Part shown: one piece after another, positions 35,669 through 45,592 of the stretch
Position numbering within the stretch: position 1 is the first letter of the stretch
Layout: every line of letters begins with the position of its first letter
Assembly (NCBI GenBank): GCA_902782305.1
Contig: CACZMV010000002.1
Location: 1 to 64,000, forward strand
Length of the DNA stretch: 64,000 bases
Source of the DNA: an uncultured Prevotellaceae bacterium
GTDB lineage: Bacteria > Bacteroidota > Bacteroidia > Bacteroidales > Bacteroidaceae
Direction of reading: 5' to 3'
Translations under genes and position numbers: made by a program
Notes under the pieces: generated by a model
Told to the model about the DNA's origin: nothing
Database searches by the model: none
What the model saw: the letters and a program-made list of their open reading frames with translations, nothing else

Positions 35669-35731
35669 CTTTCCTTTTCGCTCACAGAGCGATTGGTCCA
35701 TGTCCCATACACGAGGTCGTGGTGATGGCCG

Positions 35732-35836
35732 TCAGGAAGGCTGTGAGAACGACATCACGTAGCGATAAACGCCTGCATCGTTCGGGTCCTTCGTAAACTT
35801 CAGCTTCTTCTCAATTGCTTTTACTCTCATCGTCAT
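35732..35836 (-). pseudogene. Remnant of an HU-like DNA-binding protein gene
   Basis: A 34-codon minus-strand ORF beginning MTMRVKAIEKKLKFTKDPND and ending YRYVMSFSQPS before TGA. The first ~28 residues match, from memory, the N-terminus of the Bacteroidales HU-related (histone-like) family, normally well over 100 residues. The remaining ~65 bp before the clpB terminator cannot hold the rest. A deletion up to the clpB terminator is the simplest explanation. AGAGGAG lies shortly before the ATG. Confidence 0.55.
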
Positions 35837-36025
35837 AGTTTTAATCTCCTCTTAGTTTAGTTTGTTAATAATTTTGTTTTTATTTTTAGTTTTTGTCTTG
35901 GTTTCTCTTCGTCTCCATTCGCGACTTCTTTTTTACGCTCTGGGCAGGCCGTAAAATTTGCCAGGCCTGAAAGCAAATTTTTGGTGCCCTGTGCTCAAAA
36001 TCCATCGTTCCTGTTGGCAATACAA

Positions 36026-36163
36026 ATGTACCAAATTTTCACGGACTCTGCAAATAAAAGTCCCAAAATTCTTCCTAACAAGGAACAAGTTGAGAACTTA
36101 AAGCGCCTTTGCGGTTGGCTGGAACAACTGAGAATACGGTGGAATAGTAAGTTTAAGCGATAA
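36026..36163 (+). CDS. Small basic ORF, 45 residues, uncertain
   Basis: Begins MYQIFTDSANKSPKILPNKE and ends RIRWNSKFKR; basic and helical in the second half. It is unrecognised. It ends 4 bp before a good bidirectional hairpin terminator, which favours a real transcript. No promoter or ribosome site is visible. Base composition is more A-rich than flanking genes. It may be a small protein or the tail of a decayed gene. Confidence 0.35.
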   Translation: MYQIFTDSANKSPKILPNKEQVENLKRLCGWLEQLRIRWNSKFKR

Positions 36164-36167
36164 AAGG

Positions 36168-36193
36168 AAAGGACTCCGTAATGGAGCCCTTTT
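36168..36193. terminator. Bidirectional terminator between the small ORF and the M6 protease gene
   Basis: AAAGGACTCC, loop GTAAT, GGAGCCCTTT with one A-C mismatch. T-rich tracts lie on both outgoing strands. Confidence 0.7.
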
Positions 36194-36194
36194 C

Positions 36195-37679
36195 TTATGG
36201 TTTCGGTCTGACAACCTTCCTGACAACGCCATTGGGGTAGCGCAGGATGACAACGGGACCGATGCGGTAGAGCTCGCGCGGCTCGCCCTCGGCCTGGAGC
36301 TCGTCGATGCCTGTAGTCCCATCAACGGTGAAGCGGAAGGAGGCTAGACCACCCGTGACGCTGATGTCACGCAACGACTTGCTCATGAAATAAGTGCCGT
36401 CGGTATTCTGGTTGTTGAGCTTAGCGGCAGGCTTGGAATTATTGGTCAGCGAGTCGTTGGCGATATAGGGGTAAGCCCAATTTTTAGTATTATTGATATT
36501 ATATTTACTATACTCTAGTTGGTTGTTGGCAGGGATAATATGGTAACGTTGCTTGCTTTTCTCATTTACTGCTTTTGTCATTGTTATATCTAGCCATCGA
36601 CTCTCATCGTAATCAACATGAAAGACGACGAGACCACTGCCAGGAAGATAACTATCCCACCCCGTCTTCTGGCGGTTCTCCACCATGTAATATTCATCAC
36701 GATGGGCATCGTTATAGACGATATAAGCATCTGTAGAAGGCATGGCGCTAATGTTAGTAGAGGTAGTCAATTCGGTTGGTTTAATCCAACACATCATCAT
36801 CTTCTCATGAGCAGAATAACCAGCAGGGCAGAAACCATTTGAATTATAATTACCAAAATCCATTAGATCCCATTGTCCTGGAGTCTTCATGGTTTCATCG
36901 CTATAGAAATCGGGGAAACCAAAACAATGAGTGTACTCATGGCAAAGAGTGCCAAAAGCGCCATAATTATCACTAGAATCAAGTTCCTGCACGGCACAAT
37001 AGCAATCTACATAGTAGGTCTTATCACCACTAGTAACCTCACGAGGCGGAGTACCCTCATGAACGCTTAGCCACAACTGATGGGGCCAAATAGCATCATA
37101 ACCCCCACCAAAACCGCCATAGCTCGACCCCTTTCCTGCAAAAATAATGAGCAGCTGATTGATATAGCCATCACCACTCCAATCGTAGAGCGACCAGTCG
37201 ATGTTACGTTTCAACAGTGTATCCACCAAGTCATTGACAAGGTATTTAGAGTTCTCATCGTCTGCAGCCGTACTGCGATATTTATGACGTGCTTGGTCGA
37301 GGGCAACATACTGCAGGTCGAACGTCAAGTTGAAAACGCTATTGCTCTGAGCATAGAAGTAGTCGTGGACGGAACCAGTGAACGGAGTCTCGGTATAGTT
37401 GGATTCGTTGAGAATACGACTCCATACGGGCATGGGGTCTTCCTGCAGGAACTGCTGGTCGCTGAACGAAACCAATACCGTCAGCTGATGGCGATTGCCC
37501 ACATAGAAATTGCCGCCCACCTGCTTGGGAGCCCCCTGAGCACGATGAGCGCCACGCGTGGACTGAGGCAAGATACCACGGCGACAACCACGCGGAGAAA
37601 CAGCATTATCTGCTGCTGTTGTCAGCGAGACAAACAGCAGCAGAATGAACACAAATATCTTACTTCTTACATCAGACAT
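36195..37679 (-). CDS. Secreted M6-family metalloprotease
   Basis: A 494-residue protein with a signal peptide (~1-23) and a propeptide-like basic region. The M6 (immune inhibitor A-like) catalytic domain has HEYTH (247-251), followed by GFPDFYS with the third ligand Asp, and QWDLMDFG. The C-terminal ~45 residues after TTGIDEL end in a beta-rich basic tail (ILRYPNGVVRKVV) that could be a T9SS sorting domain; this is not certain. The first seven codons (MSDVRSK) lie in a TCTTAC-type heptamer array. It is the last gene after fumarase (1-bp gap). Confidence 0.88.
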   Translation of the reverse strand: MSDVRSKIFVFILLLFVSLTTAADNAVSPRGCRRGILPQSTRGAHRAQGAPKQVGGNFYVGNRHQLTVLVSFSDQQFLQEDPMPVWSRILNESNYTETPFTGSVHDYFYAQSNSVFNLTFDLQYVALDQARHKYRSTAADDENSKYLVNDLVDTLLKRNIDWSLYDWSGDGYINQLLIIFAGKGSSYGGFGGGYDAIWPHQLWLSVHEGTPPREVTSGDKTYYVDCYCAVQELDSSDNYGAFGTLCHEYTHCFGFPDFYSDETMKTPGQWDLMDFGNYNSNGFCPAGYSAHEKMMMCWIKPTELTTSTNISAMPSTDAYIVYNDAHRDEYYMVENRQKTGWDSYLPGSGLVVFHVDYDESRWLDITMTKAVNEKSKQRYHIIPANNQLEYSKYNINNTKNWAYPYIANDSLTNNSKPAAKLNNQNTDGTYFMSKSLRDISVTGGLASFRFTVDGTTGIDELQAEGEPRELYRIGPVVILRYPNGVVRKVVRPKP

Positions 37680-37684
37680 CTTAC
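37657..37684. repeat. Four heptamers, ATCTTAC family, at the fumarase-M6 junction
   Basis: ATCTTAC, TTCTTAC, ATCAGAC, ATCTTAC. The array contains the stop of fumarase and the start codon and first codons of the protease. Confidence 0.8.
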
Positions 37685-39330
37685 TTCGAATTCGGGCACC
37701 AGGGCTTCAACTGCTTGAAGAAATCGTTGCCCTTATCGTCAACAAGGATGAAGGCGGGGAAGTCTTCTACGTCAATCTTCCAGATAGCCTCCATGCCGAG
37801 CTCGGGATATTCTACACACTCGATAGACTTGATGCTGGACTGAGAAAGCACAGCAGCTACGCCACCGATGGTGCCGAGATAGAAACCACCATGCTTCTTA
37901 CAAGCCTCGGTAACCACGTCGCTGCGGTTGCCCTTGGCAATCATCACGAGGCTGGCACCATTAGCCTGGAACTCGTCCACGTAGGGATCCATACGGTTGG
38001 CAGTGGTCGGTCCCATAGAGCCACAAGGATAGCCCTCGGGAGTCTTGGCAGGACCTGCATAGAGCACAGGATACTTCTTGAAGTAGTCGGGCATGCCCTC
38101 GCCAGCATCGAGACGAGCCTTCAGCTTGGCGTGTGCGATGTCGCGTGCTACGATGATGGTTCCCTTCAGGTTGACACGGGTAGAAACAGGATACTTAGAA
38201 AGTTCCTTGCGAACAGCATCGATGCCCTCGTTCAGGTCGATTTCGATACCCTTAGCGCCCTCGCCTGGCTTGCGCAGCTCTTCAGGAATCAGCTCGGTGG
38301 GGTTCGAGTCCATCTTCTCCAACCAGATACCGTCGCGGTTGATCTTGGCCTTGATGTTACGGTCGGCAGAACAGCTGACGCCCATACCGATAGGACAAGA
38401 GGCACCATGACGAGGCAGACGAATGACACGGATGTCGTGAGCTAAGTATTTGCCGCCAAACTGTGCACCAAGTCCAATCTTATGAGCCTCTTCCAAGAGC
38501 TTCTGCTCCAAGTCTACATCGCGGAAAGCACGACCGGTCTCATCGCCCGTGGTGGGCAGACCGTCGTAGAACTTGATAGAAGCGAGCTTCACGGTGAGCA
38601 GGTTCTTCTCGGCAGAGGTACCACCGATGACGAAGGCGATGTGGTAAGGAGGACAAGCGGCTGTGCCCAGCGACTTCATCTTCTCAACCAGGAAGGGCAA
38701 CAGCGTACCCTCGTTCTGGATAGTTGCCTTGGTCATGGGATAGAAGTAGGTCTTGTTGGCAGAGCCACCGCCCTTGGCCACCATGACGAAACGATACTCA
38801 GCACCCTCGCAGGCCTCGATGTCAATCTGGGCGGGCAGGTTGCAACGGGTGTTCACCTCGTCATACATATTCAATGGAGCATTCTGAGAATAGCGCAGGT
38901 TGTCCTGAGTGAAGGTGTTGAACACACCCAGCGACAGGGCTTCCTCGTCCTCAAAGCCAGTCCAGATCTGCTGTCCCTTCTCGCCATGAATAATAGCGGT
39001 ACCGGTGTCCTGACAGAAAGGCAGGATGCCCTTGGCAGCCACCTCGGCATTGCGCAGGAACTGCAGAGCTACGTACTTATCATTCTCAGAGGCCTCGGGG
39101 TCGGTCAGAATCTGAGCCACCTGCTCGTTATGTTCACGACGCAGCATGAACTCCACATCGTGGAAGGCCTGTTGAGCCAAGAGGGTGAGCGCCTCCTTAG
39201 AGACCTTTACAATTTCCTTTCCTTCAAACTGGGCGGTAGAAACGCCTTCCTTTGTCAACAGACGATACTCCGTCTTGTCTTCGCCCACCTGAAACATGGG
39301 GGCATACTTAAATTCGACAGCTTTTGCCAT
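37681..39330 (-). CDS. fum: Class I (Fe-S) fumarate hydratase
   Basis: A 549-residue oxygen-sensitive fumarase. The N-terminal domain has PFCQDTGTA and [11 protein letters not shown], followed by [13 protein letters not shown]. The C-terminal beta-type domain has [22 protein letters not shown]. The three cluster cysteines fall in the CQD, RCN or CPIG and SCSAD segments. Interconverts malate and fumarate, here likely in the reductive branch to succinate. It follows the M16 gene by 21 bp. Confidence 0.96.
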   Translation of the reverse strand: MAKAVEFKYAPMFQVGEDKTEYRLLTKEGVSTAQFEGKEIVKVSKEALTLLAQQAFHDVEFMLRREHNEQVAQILTDPEASENDKYVALQFLRNAEVAAKGILPFCQDTGTAIIHGEKGQQIWTGFEDEEALSLGVFNTFTQDNLRYSQNAPLNMYDEVNTRCNLPAQIDIEACEGAEYRFVMVAKGGGSANKTYFYPMTKATIQNEGTLLPFLVEKMKSLGTAACPPYHIAFVIGGTSAEKNLLTVKLASIKFYDGLPTTGDETGRAFRDVDLEQKLLEEAHKIGLGAQFGGKYLAHDIRVIRLPRHGASCPIGMGVSCSADRNIKAKINRDGIWLEKMDSNPTELIPEELRKPGEGAKGIEIDLNEGIDAVRKELSKYPVSTRVNLKGTIIVARDIAHAKLKARLDAGEGMPDYFKKYPVLYAGPAKTPEGYPCGSMGPTTANRMDPYVDEFQANGASLVMIAKGNRSDVVTEACKKHGGFYLGTIGGVAAVLSQSSIKSIECVEYPELGMEAIWKIDVEDFPAFILVDDKGNDFFKQLKPWCPNSK

Positions 39331-39351
39331 AGTTGTATTGTTTGTGAGTTA

Positions 39352-42273
39352 TTAATAACCGAAAATCTCTTCTGTAGTCAAGCGGCGGATAGGTGCAATC
39401 TTCTCCAACTCCTTGATGTTGAGGTCGTGCTCATTACCCAAAATGACATAACGCCACGTCTTGTGGGCCATGCGGGCCTGTTCGAACTTCACGATATCGT
39501 CGAGCGTAGTACCGGGCAGTGCCTTGTAGATACGCTCGTTCTCGTCATAGTCGATGCCACGCTGCTTAGCCCACAGCCACTTCGTGATAAGGCCATACTT
39601 AGTGGTACGGTCGCTGGCGATACGCTTCTGGACAGCATCCTTGGCAACCTTGAACGATGCCGCACTCTGCGGAATGGTGTCGAGGATGTTATTGAACTGA
39701 CGGACGCAGTCCATCATCTTGTCGTTCTGAGTGATGATATGTACCATCGCATACTCTGGCTCATCCTTGTACGAAGCATCAGCGTAGTAGGCATAGGCAT
39801 TGTAAGCCAATCCACGACTCTCACGCATCTCCTGGAAGACGATGCTGGCCATAGAGCCACCATAATACTCATTGAAGATTTCCTTGATGGCAGCCTCATC
39901 GGGATTGAACTTATTGTCCTCGATACAGAACATACGCATGTAGATGTTCTTGGCATCGTAAGGAGCAATGAGTACCTCGCTCTGAGTGGTGGGCTGCATG
40001 GTGTAGTGCTTACCCGCGGGAACAGGTTTCAGAGTGGCAGGAACAATATGTCCGCTACCCACTGTCTCGCAGAGCTGCTCTTCGGTCATAGGACCGTAAT
40101 AAAGCACGGTATGCTCGTACTGATTCAGCTGTTTCAGCAGGTCTAACAGCTCTTGCGGATTGATGGCCTGCAGTTGCTGGGCTGTCAAGGCATTGCGATA
40201 GGTATTGTAAGGGCCATAGAGACCATACTGTGCCAGATAGGCAAAGTTGTACTGCTGGTTGAGTTTGTTATCAGCACGCTGTTTCTCACGTACAGCAATA
40301 TACTGTTGCCAGGCTTCATTGTCGACCTTGGCATGCTGCAGCACATTTTCAAGCAGCGTGAGTGCCTCCGCCATATTCTCACTCAGTCCATTGAGGTTCA
40401 CGGTGATGGTACGGGCGTTGACGGAAATATTGTAGTCGCATGCCAGCTTATAGAACTGCTGCTTCACCTGCTGCGGTGTAAGCTTGTCAGTGCCTAAGTA
40501 GTCGAGATAGGAAGCGGCATAGGCGTATTTCAACTCTGACTCCTCACCGAACTCATAGCGGAACGAGAGGTTAAAACGACCGTTCTCCACATTCTTGACA
40601 TAGACATAAGGCAGCTTCACAGCACCCTCCTTGCCCATCGGCATGTCGCCAAAGGTAAGGTCGCTCTGGAAGTCGACGAACTTAGGTTCAATGGGCTTCA
40701 CCTCTGCATTCTGGATGTCCTGCACAAACTGACTGACAGTGTCGCGATTGGTGGGGATAGGCGTAATCTCGGGCTTATCAATCTTCTTCTGGTTGGGGTC
40801 AACGCCCTGACGCTTAAAGACGGTAACGTAGCTGTCATTAAAATGACGATTGGCAAAATCCATGATCTGCTGTTTGGTCATGCCTTCCATACGGTCCAGC
40901 GACTTCACTATCTGTTCCCATGGAGTACCATTGATGAAAGCATCAACATACTCGCCGACACGCTCCTCATTGCTTTCAAGAGAATTATAGTAGCGCAACT
41001 TCAGGTTGTTGATAACAGAGGGCAGGAGATCGTCAGAGAAATCGCCCTTCTTCAGCTTCTCTATCTCACCGAGCAGCAGACCACGGACTTCATCAAGAGT
41101 CTGTCCCTCGCGTGGATTGCCCATGAGCACAAACATCGAGTGGTCAAGCAGTTGATAGTTCCAGGTACTAGCCTCCAGCATCTTCATCTGCTGATTGATG
41201 TTGAGGTCGAACAAGCCGGCAGTACCGTTGTTCAGCATCAAATCAATCACATTCAAAGTATCGCTCTGCAACGAGGATGCTTTCTCGAAGCGCCAGCCGA
41301 GCCATACATTCTCGGCCTCAGGACCAACGACAGTAGTATCAGTAGGAGTAGTAATCTCGGGCAGTGCTGGGAACTCAGGCTGATTGACGTCATCGCCAGG
41401 TTTCCATTGTCCAAAGTACTTGTCGATGATAGCTATCACCTCGTCGGGATCAAAGTCACCAGCCAAGCAGATGGCCACATTGTTGGGTACATACCACTTC
41501 TTGAAATAATTCTTGATATTGGTGATAGAAGGATTCTTCAGATGCTCTTGAGAACCCAACGTAGTCTGCAGACCATAGGGATGATTCGGGAACAACTTGC
41601 CCATCATGGCAGCCATCTCCTTACGGAAATCGCGCGTCAGACTGATGTTGTACTCCTCATAGACAGCCTCCAACTCGGTATGGAAACCACGGATGACCAT
41701 ATTCTGGAAACGGTCTGCCTGAATCTTGGCCCAATTTTCTATCTCGTTAGACGGAATGTCCTCGACATAGCAGGTAACGTCATTCGAGGTGTAGGCATTG
41801 GTACCCTCGGCACCAATAGCAGACATCAACTTGTCGTATTCGTTAGGAATAAAGTATTTGGCAGCCAACTGAGACACAGAGTCAATCTCGTGGTAGGCCT
41901 GACGGCGCTCGGCAGGATCTGTCAGCGTGCGATACTTCTCATAACGAGCCTCAATATCGGCCAGCAAGGGAGCTTCGGCCTTGGCATCGGTAACACCGAA
42001 CTTGTCGGTACCCTTAAACATCAGGTGCTCCAAGTAGTGAGCCAGACCCGTGGTCTCGGCAGGGTCGTTCTTTGAACCCGTACGGACTGCGATGAAAGCA
42101 TTCAGACGAGGCTTCTCCTCGTTCACACTGAGGTACACCTTCAGACCATTGTCAAGGGTATAGATACGTGTCTTCGACAGGTCGCCCTTGACCTCTTCGT
42201 ACTTGTACTTACTGCAGGCTGTCAGCAATAGTCCACAGCCAACAGCTAACAGCCAGAATGATTTAATCTTCAT
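39352..42273 (-). CDS. M16-family zinc protease, predicted lipoprotein
   Basis: A 973-residue two-unit M16 (pitrilysin/PqqL-like) protease. The N-terminal active site is the inverted zinc motif HYLEH (79-83), with a downstream Glu in ELEAVYEEYN. A second, inactive-type unit follows after ~500. The signal peptide ends in lipobox LLTAC (Cys20), so it is anchored in a membrane facing the periplasm or outside. The hydrophobic core of this signal peptide is encoded by heptamers. It overlaps DUF4954 by 11 bp. Confidence 0.93.
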   Translation of the reverse strand: MKIKSFWLLAVGCGLLLTACSKYKYEEVKGDLSKTRIYTLDNGLKVYLSVNEEKPRLNAFIAVRTGSKNDPAETTGLAHYLEHLMFKGTDKFGVTDAKAEAPLLADIEARYEKYRTLTDPAERRQAYHEIDSVSQLAAKYFIPNEYDKLMSAIGAEGTNAYTSNDVTCYVEDIPSNEIENWAKIQADRFQNMVIRGFHTELEAVYEEYNISLTRDFRKEMAAMMGKLFPNHPYGLQTTLGSQEHLKNPSITNIKNYFKKWYVPNNVAICLAGDFDPDEVIAIIDKYFGQWKPGDDVNQPEFPALPEITTPTDTTVVGPEAENVWLGWRFEKASSLQSDTLNVIDLMLNNGTAGLFDLNINQQMKMLEASTWNYQLLDHSMFVLMGNPREGQTLDEVRGLLLGEIEKLKKGDFSDDLLPSVINNLKLRYYNSLESNEERVGEYVDAFINGTPWEQIVKSLDRMEGMTKQQIMDFANRHFNDSYVTVFKRQGVDPNQKKIDKPEITPIPTNRDTVSQFVQDIQNAEVKPIEPKFVDFQSDLTFGDMPMGKEGAVKLPYVYVKNVENGRFNLSFRYEFGEESELKYAYAASYLDYLGTDKLTPQQVKQQFYKLACDYNISVNARTITVNLNGLSENMAEALTLLENVLQHAKVDNEAWQQYIAVREKQRADNKLNQQYNFAYLAQYGLYGPYNTYRNALTAQQLQAINPQELLDLLKQLNQYEHTVLYYGPMTEEQLCETVGSGHIVPATLKPVPAGKHYTMQPTTQSEVLIAPYDAKNIYMRMFCIEDNKFNPDEAAIKEIFNEYYGGSMASIVFQEMRESRGLAYNAYAYYADASYKDEPEYAMVHIITQNDKMMDCVRQFNNILDTIPQSAASFKVAKDAVQKRIASDRTTKYGLITKWLWAKQRGIDYDENERIYKALPGTTLDDIVKFEQARMAHKTWRYVILGNEHDLNIKELEKIAPIRRLTTEEIFGY
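42221..42255. repeat. Five heptamers, ACAGCCA family, encoding a lipoprotein signal peptide
   Basis: GTCAGCA, ATAGTCC, ACAGCCA, ACAGCTA, ACAGCCA. The complementary TGGCTGT units read WLLAVGCGLLLTA. Confidence 0.8.
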
Positions 42274-44116
42274 AATCTATTTCGTGATCTAATTTTGATA
42301 TAAAGTCGTCATAAACTTCCTGCTCGACATCGCCCATCTCAAATTCCTTCTGGGCATCCTTGCGAATCTCAGCAATCCAAGCACGACGGGCCTTCACGTA
42401 ATCCTCGCGGATGCGCTGGATGTCAGCCTCGGTTATCTCATCGAGTCCGTAGTAGTCGAGAATGGTCTTGTAGGTCCATACCCACTGGTATTCACGATAG
42501 TGGGCATCGATATCGTTGAAGCGGTCCAATATTTCCTGAACGCTCTCAATGGTGCCGTTCTTGATATCGTCAATCAGGCGCTGTTCTTCGCTGGCAGGCA
42601 ACAGCAGACCGGAAAGGTCGTTCCAGTTGCCTTCGCCGACGGTACTTTCGGGCTTGCCCAAGAAACCGCCCTTGATGGCACGCTTCAAGACAGCACCCAT
42701 ATAGATGCGCAGGGCAATATCGTAATACTTGATGCCCTTCTTCAGCGATGAAGCGTTGATGATATACTCCTGGAAGTTATAGCTAGACACATTGTTGCCA
42801 CCGGCCTGACGCAGATTCTCCAGAATCTTCTTACCCTGAACAATCTCGCCAACGGTAAATGGGCTGAGCCAGTCAAAGTTGATGATGCTCTTACGGCAAG
42901 AGGCTGGACGCTTGTCACGCTTAGGCCACTTCTTGATGTCACGATACAGACCCACAGTGGTGATGTTACGACCTGGTACGATATACATAGTCTCGCCGTA
43001 TGCCAACAGATAGGCGAAAGGCAGACAGCGCATGTCGGGATGGTTCATCAGCTTGCCGAAGCAGACGGAGAAAGCACCAATCTTGGCAGGCATCAGCACA
43101 TAGGCTCCTGAAGCAGTCTTGGAACCGCGCTCCAGTGTTCCGTAGTGCATGGGACCCATCTTGTAGGCATGGTTGGAGAAATTGGTGTTAGAGCCGGCAT
43201 TATAGAAAGAGAACTCACCACCGATGAGCAGGCTTGACTTATGGTGAGAAGCCGAGAACGGGCCGCAGAAAGCTGCACAGGCCTCACCGTTGGCCATATA
43301 GGAGTTGGCAAAGAATACACTGGCCTCTGCGGTAAAACCGTTGGTAATCTGACAAGCCTCACCCACAAAGCAGTCTTGCATCTTCACAGAATTGGTAATG
43401 CTGCAACCATTCGAGATAATAGAGTTTTCGCAGATAACACCAGTTCCAATATATACCGAGGCATCCTTCTGAGAGAGAATGGTACAATCAGACAGGCGGG
43501 CGGCTCCGTTGATTTCGCAATCGTCCTTTACCACGGTGTTGGTAATCTCCTTTGAATTGATAATTTTCACGCCATTGCCAATCGTACCACGCTCGGGCTG
43601 GGTGAAACGAATCTCCTCGTTAACCAGACGGGTGAGCTTATCCTTGAGTTGCTTGTCCTGGAAATGCTTGACCATGAAGGCAGCCAACTGCGAGTTCAGG
43701 TCGTGGAAAAGGATGACATTACCATCACCCATCTCATTGAGTACGCTGACCAGATGACCTTCGCCAAAGGTTGCTCCCTCGGTAGTTTCCATCGTGGAAA
43801 CATTGGAGATGTAGCAATCGTCACCAATGGTATAGTTATTAATGAAGTTACCAATCTTCTCTATCAAACAGTTATCGCCCACGGTAACATTGCGGAGGGT
43901 GGCATCATTGATACCAGCATGCTTGGTGAAGCCCTTGGTGACCTCTACCTGATTCTCAAACTTACCCAGGCGAATGTTGCCATAAAATATCACACGGTGG
44001 AAACCATAAGGAGTGAAGGCCTCATCGACCATTACATTGTCCCAATTCTCGGCCCAACAACTATTGTTCTCGAGCACGTTAATCTCTTCTTGATACAAAT
44101 GTCTGTAATCTCTCAT
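42263..44116 (-). CDS. DUF4954 family protein with left-handed beta-helix
   Basis: A 617-residue protein. Residues ~50-330 contain hexapeptide-type repeats (DATLRNVTVGDNCLIEK; ICENSIISNGCSI) typical of LbH acyl- or sugar-nucleotide transferases. The C-terminal ~250 residues are helical (PVGR-like loop, then RAIKGGFLG). It matches DUF4954, whose function is unknown; a sugar-nucleotide-related role is only an inference from the fold. The ATG at 44116 (MRDYRHLYQEE) is preferred to a TTG at 44143 that overlaps hflX. Confidence 0.85.
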   Translation of the reverse strand: MRDYRHLYQEEINVLENNSCWAENWDNVMVDEAFTPYGFHRVIFYGNIRLGKFENQVEVTKGFTKHAGINDATLRNVTVGDNCLIEKIGNFINNYTIGDDCYISNVSTMETTEGATFGEGHLVSVLNEMGDGNVILFHDLNSQLAAFMVKHFQDKQLKDKLTRLVNEEIRFTQPERGTIGNGVKIINSKEITNTVVKDDCEINGAARLSDCTILSQKDASVYIGTGVICENSIISNGCSITNSVKMQDCFVGEACQITNGFTAEASVFFANSYMANGEACAAFCGPFSASHHKSSLLIGGEFSFYNAGSNTNFSNHAYKMGPMHYGTLERGSKTASGAYVLMPAKIGAFSVCFGKLMNHPDMRCLPFAYLLAYGETMYIVPGRNITTVGLYRDIKKWPKRDKRPASCRKSIINFDWLSPFTVGEIVQGKKILENLRQAGGNNVSSYNFQEYIINASSLKKGIKYYDIALRIYMGAVLKRAIKGGFLGKPESTVGEGNWNDLSGLLLPASEEQRLIDDIKNGTIESVQEILDRFNDIDAHYREYQWVWTYKTILDYYGLDEITEADIQRIREDYVKARRAWIAEIRKDAQKEFEMGDVEQEVYDDFISKLDHEIDYED

Positions 44117-44139
44117 AAGTAAATGTATTTGTGTATGGT

Positions 44140-45474
44140 TCAATCTTCAATGTTATATAAGAAATCATTATAAGGGTATTTCTGCACATGCAGTTCACGA
44201 ACCTTCGCATAAAGAACCTCGCGAAGCTCGTCGATGTTCTGCTTGTTCTTGGCCGAGATGAACAACGGGGCGGGAGCAAATCCGTCACTATTTCCTTTCG
44301 TCTTTTCCATCACCTTCGCCATCCACGTCTTCTTTAACTCGTCGAGCGAGATATTCTCACGGGTAGGCTCCGTCAGATCGTCTTCGTCTTGCGGAGTCCA
44401 GGTGTAGGCATCAATCTTGTTAAACACCAACATCGATGGTTTGTCAGCACATCCCAGATCGGCAAGGGTCTTTTCCACCACACTGATTTGTTCTTCGAAA
44501 TCGGGATGGGAGATATCTACGACATGCACCAGCAGGTCGGCTTCGCGCACCTCGTCCAATGTTGACTTGAACGAGTCAACCAAATCGGTAGGCAACTTAC
44601 GGATAAAGCCTACGGTATCAGCCAACAAGAAGGGCAGGTTATCGATAACCATCTTGCGAACGGTAGTATCGAGGGTGGCAAAGAGCTTGTTTTCGGCAAA
44701 CACATCACTCTTGGCGAGCAGGTTCATCATGGTTGACTTGCCCACATTGGTATAGCCCACCAAGGCGACACGAATCAAACGGCCACGGTTCTTACGCTGG
44801 GTGGTCTTCTGTTTGTCTATCTCAACTAAGCGTTCTTTCAAAAGCGAGATACGCTGACGGATGATACGCTGGTCCATCTCCAACTGGGTCTCACCAGGAC
44901 CACGCAAGCCCACAGAACCTTTACCGCCACCAGAGCCAGAGCCACCGCCCTGTCGTTCCAAGTGGGTCCACAAGCGTTGCAGACGGGGTAGCATATAACG
45001 ATACTGTGCCAATTCCACCTGTGTTTTGGCCTCAGCAGTCTGGGCACGCATGGCAAAGATGTCGAGGATCAGCGAGGTGCGGTCTAATATTTTCACCTTC
45101 AGCTCGCCTTCAATATTACGTATCTGCTTGGCGCTCAGCTCATCGTCGAAGATAACCATGCCGATAGGCTGCGGAGCCTCCCTACCCTCTTCGGGCTCTG
45201 GCGACCCAGCATCGAGCCAGTCGTAATAAGCATCTTCCTGCTGTTTGATATATTGTTTAATCTCGTCGAGCTTTCCCTTTCCGACATACGTCACCTGACT
45301 AGGACCCTGCACCTTCTGTGTAAAACGCTTCACAGTGACAGCGCCTGCAGTATCAGCCAGAAACTCCAACTCATCGAGATATTCCTTCGTCTTAGCCTCA
45401 TCCTGCTGCTGTGTGATCAGTCCAACCAGCACAGCAGTTTCAGCCTTGACTTCAGAGATGACGAATTCCTTCAT
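44140..45474 (-). CDS. hflX: HflX ribosome-rescue GTPase
   Basis: A 444-residue GTPase. The N-terminal HflX domain holds YVGKGKLDE and DDELSAKQ, with a Gly-rich loop RQGGGSGSGGGKGSVGLRGPGETQLEMD. The G domain has GYTNVGKST, DTVGFI and NKID. Splits or rescues stalled 70S ribosomes under stress. It is the first gene of a minus-strand group (DUF4954, M16, fumarase, M6). Confidence 0.96.
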   Translation of the reverse strand: MKEFVISEVKAETAVLVGLITQQQDEAKTKEYLDELEFLADTAGAVTVKRFTQKVQGPSQVTYVGKGKLDEIKQYIKQQEDAYYDWLDAGSPEPEEGREAPQPIGMVIFDDELSAKQIRNIEGELKVKILDRTSLILDIFAMRAQTAEAKTQVELAQYRYMLPRLQRLWTHLERQGGGSGSGGGKGSVGLRGPGETQLEMDQRIIRQRISLLKERLVEIDKQKTTQRKNRGRLIRVALVGYTNVGKSTMMNLLAKSDVFAENKLFATLDTTVRKMVIDNLPFLLADTVGFIRKLPTDLVDSFKSTLDEVREADLLVHVVDISHPDFEEQISVVEKTLADLGCADKPSMLVFNKIDAYTWTPQDEDDLTEPTRENISLDELKKTWMAKVMEKTKGNSDGFAPAPLFISAKNKQNIDELREVLYAKVRELHVQKYPYNDFLYNIED

Positions 45475-45497
45475 ATAATAATGTTAAATATTGGGTG

Positions 45498-45505
45498 CAA
45501 AGATA
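45498..45505 (-). promoter_or_regulatory. -7 box for the hflX group
   Basis: CAAAGATA reads TATCTTTG on minus, 23 bp before the start codon. It is divergent from the nagB promoter. Confidence 0.55.
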
Positions 45506-45524
45506 CAAAAAAATTATTCATTGC

Positions 45525-45556
45525 TTGTCACGTTTTCAGTTTTTTTCTTACCTTTG
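45525..45556 (+). promoter_or_regulatory. Promoter of nagB
   Basis: TTG (45525-45527), 21 bp, TACCTTTG (45549-45556), 36 bp before the ATG at 45593. It removes the longer N-terminal reading from 45491. Confidence 0.6.
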
Positions 45557-45592
45557 CAAACGATAAGACAAAAACTTAATATTTTTAAACTT

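Noticed and set aside
34616-35701. Minus-strand ORF of 361 codons opposite clpB
   Set aside because: Antisense shadow; it also runs through the clpB terminator.
38482-40146. Plus-strand ORF of 554 codons across fumarase and the M16 gene
   Set aside because: It spans the junction of two well-supported opposite-strand genes and shows no domain.
45491-45592. N-terminal extension of NagB
   Set aside because: It covers the promoter and gives a non-homologous hydrophobic stretch; the ATG at 45593 gives the normal 264 residues.
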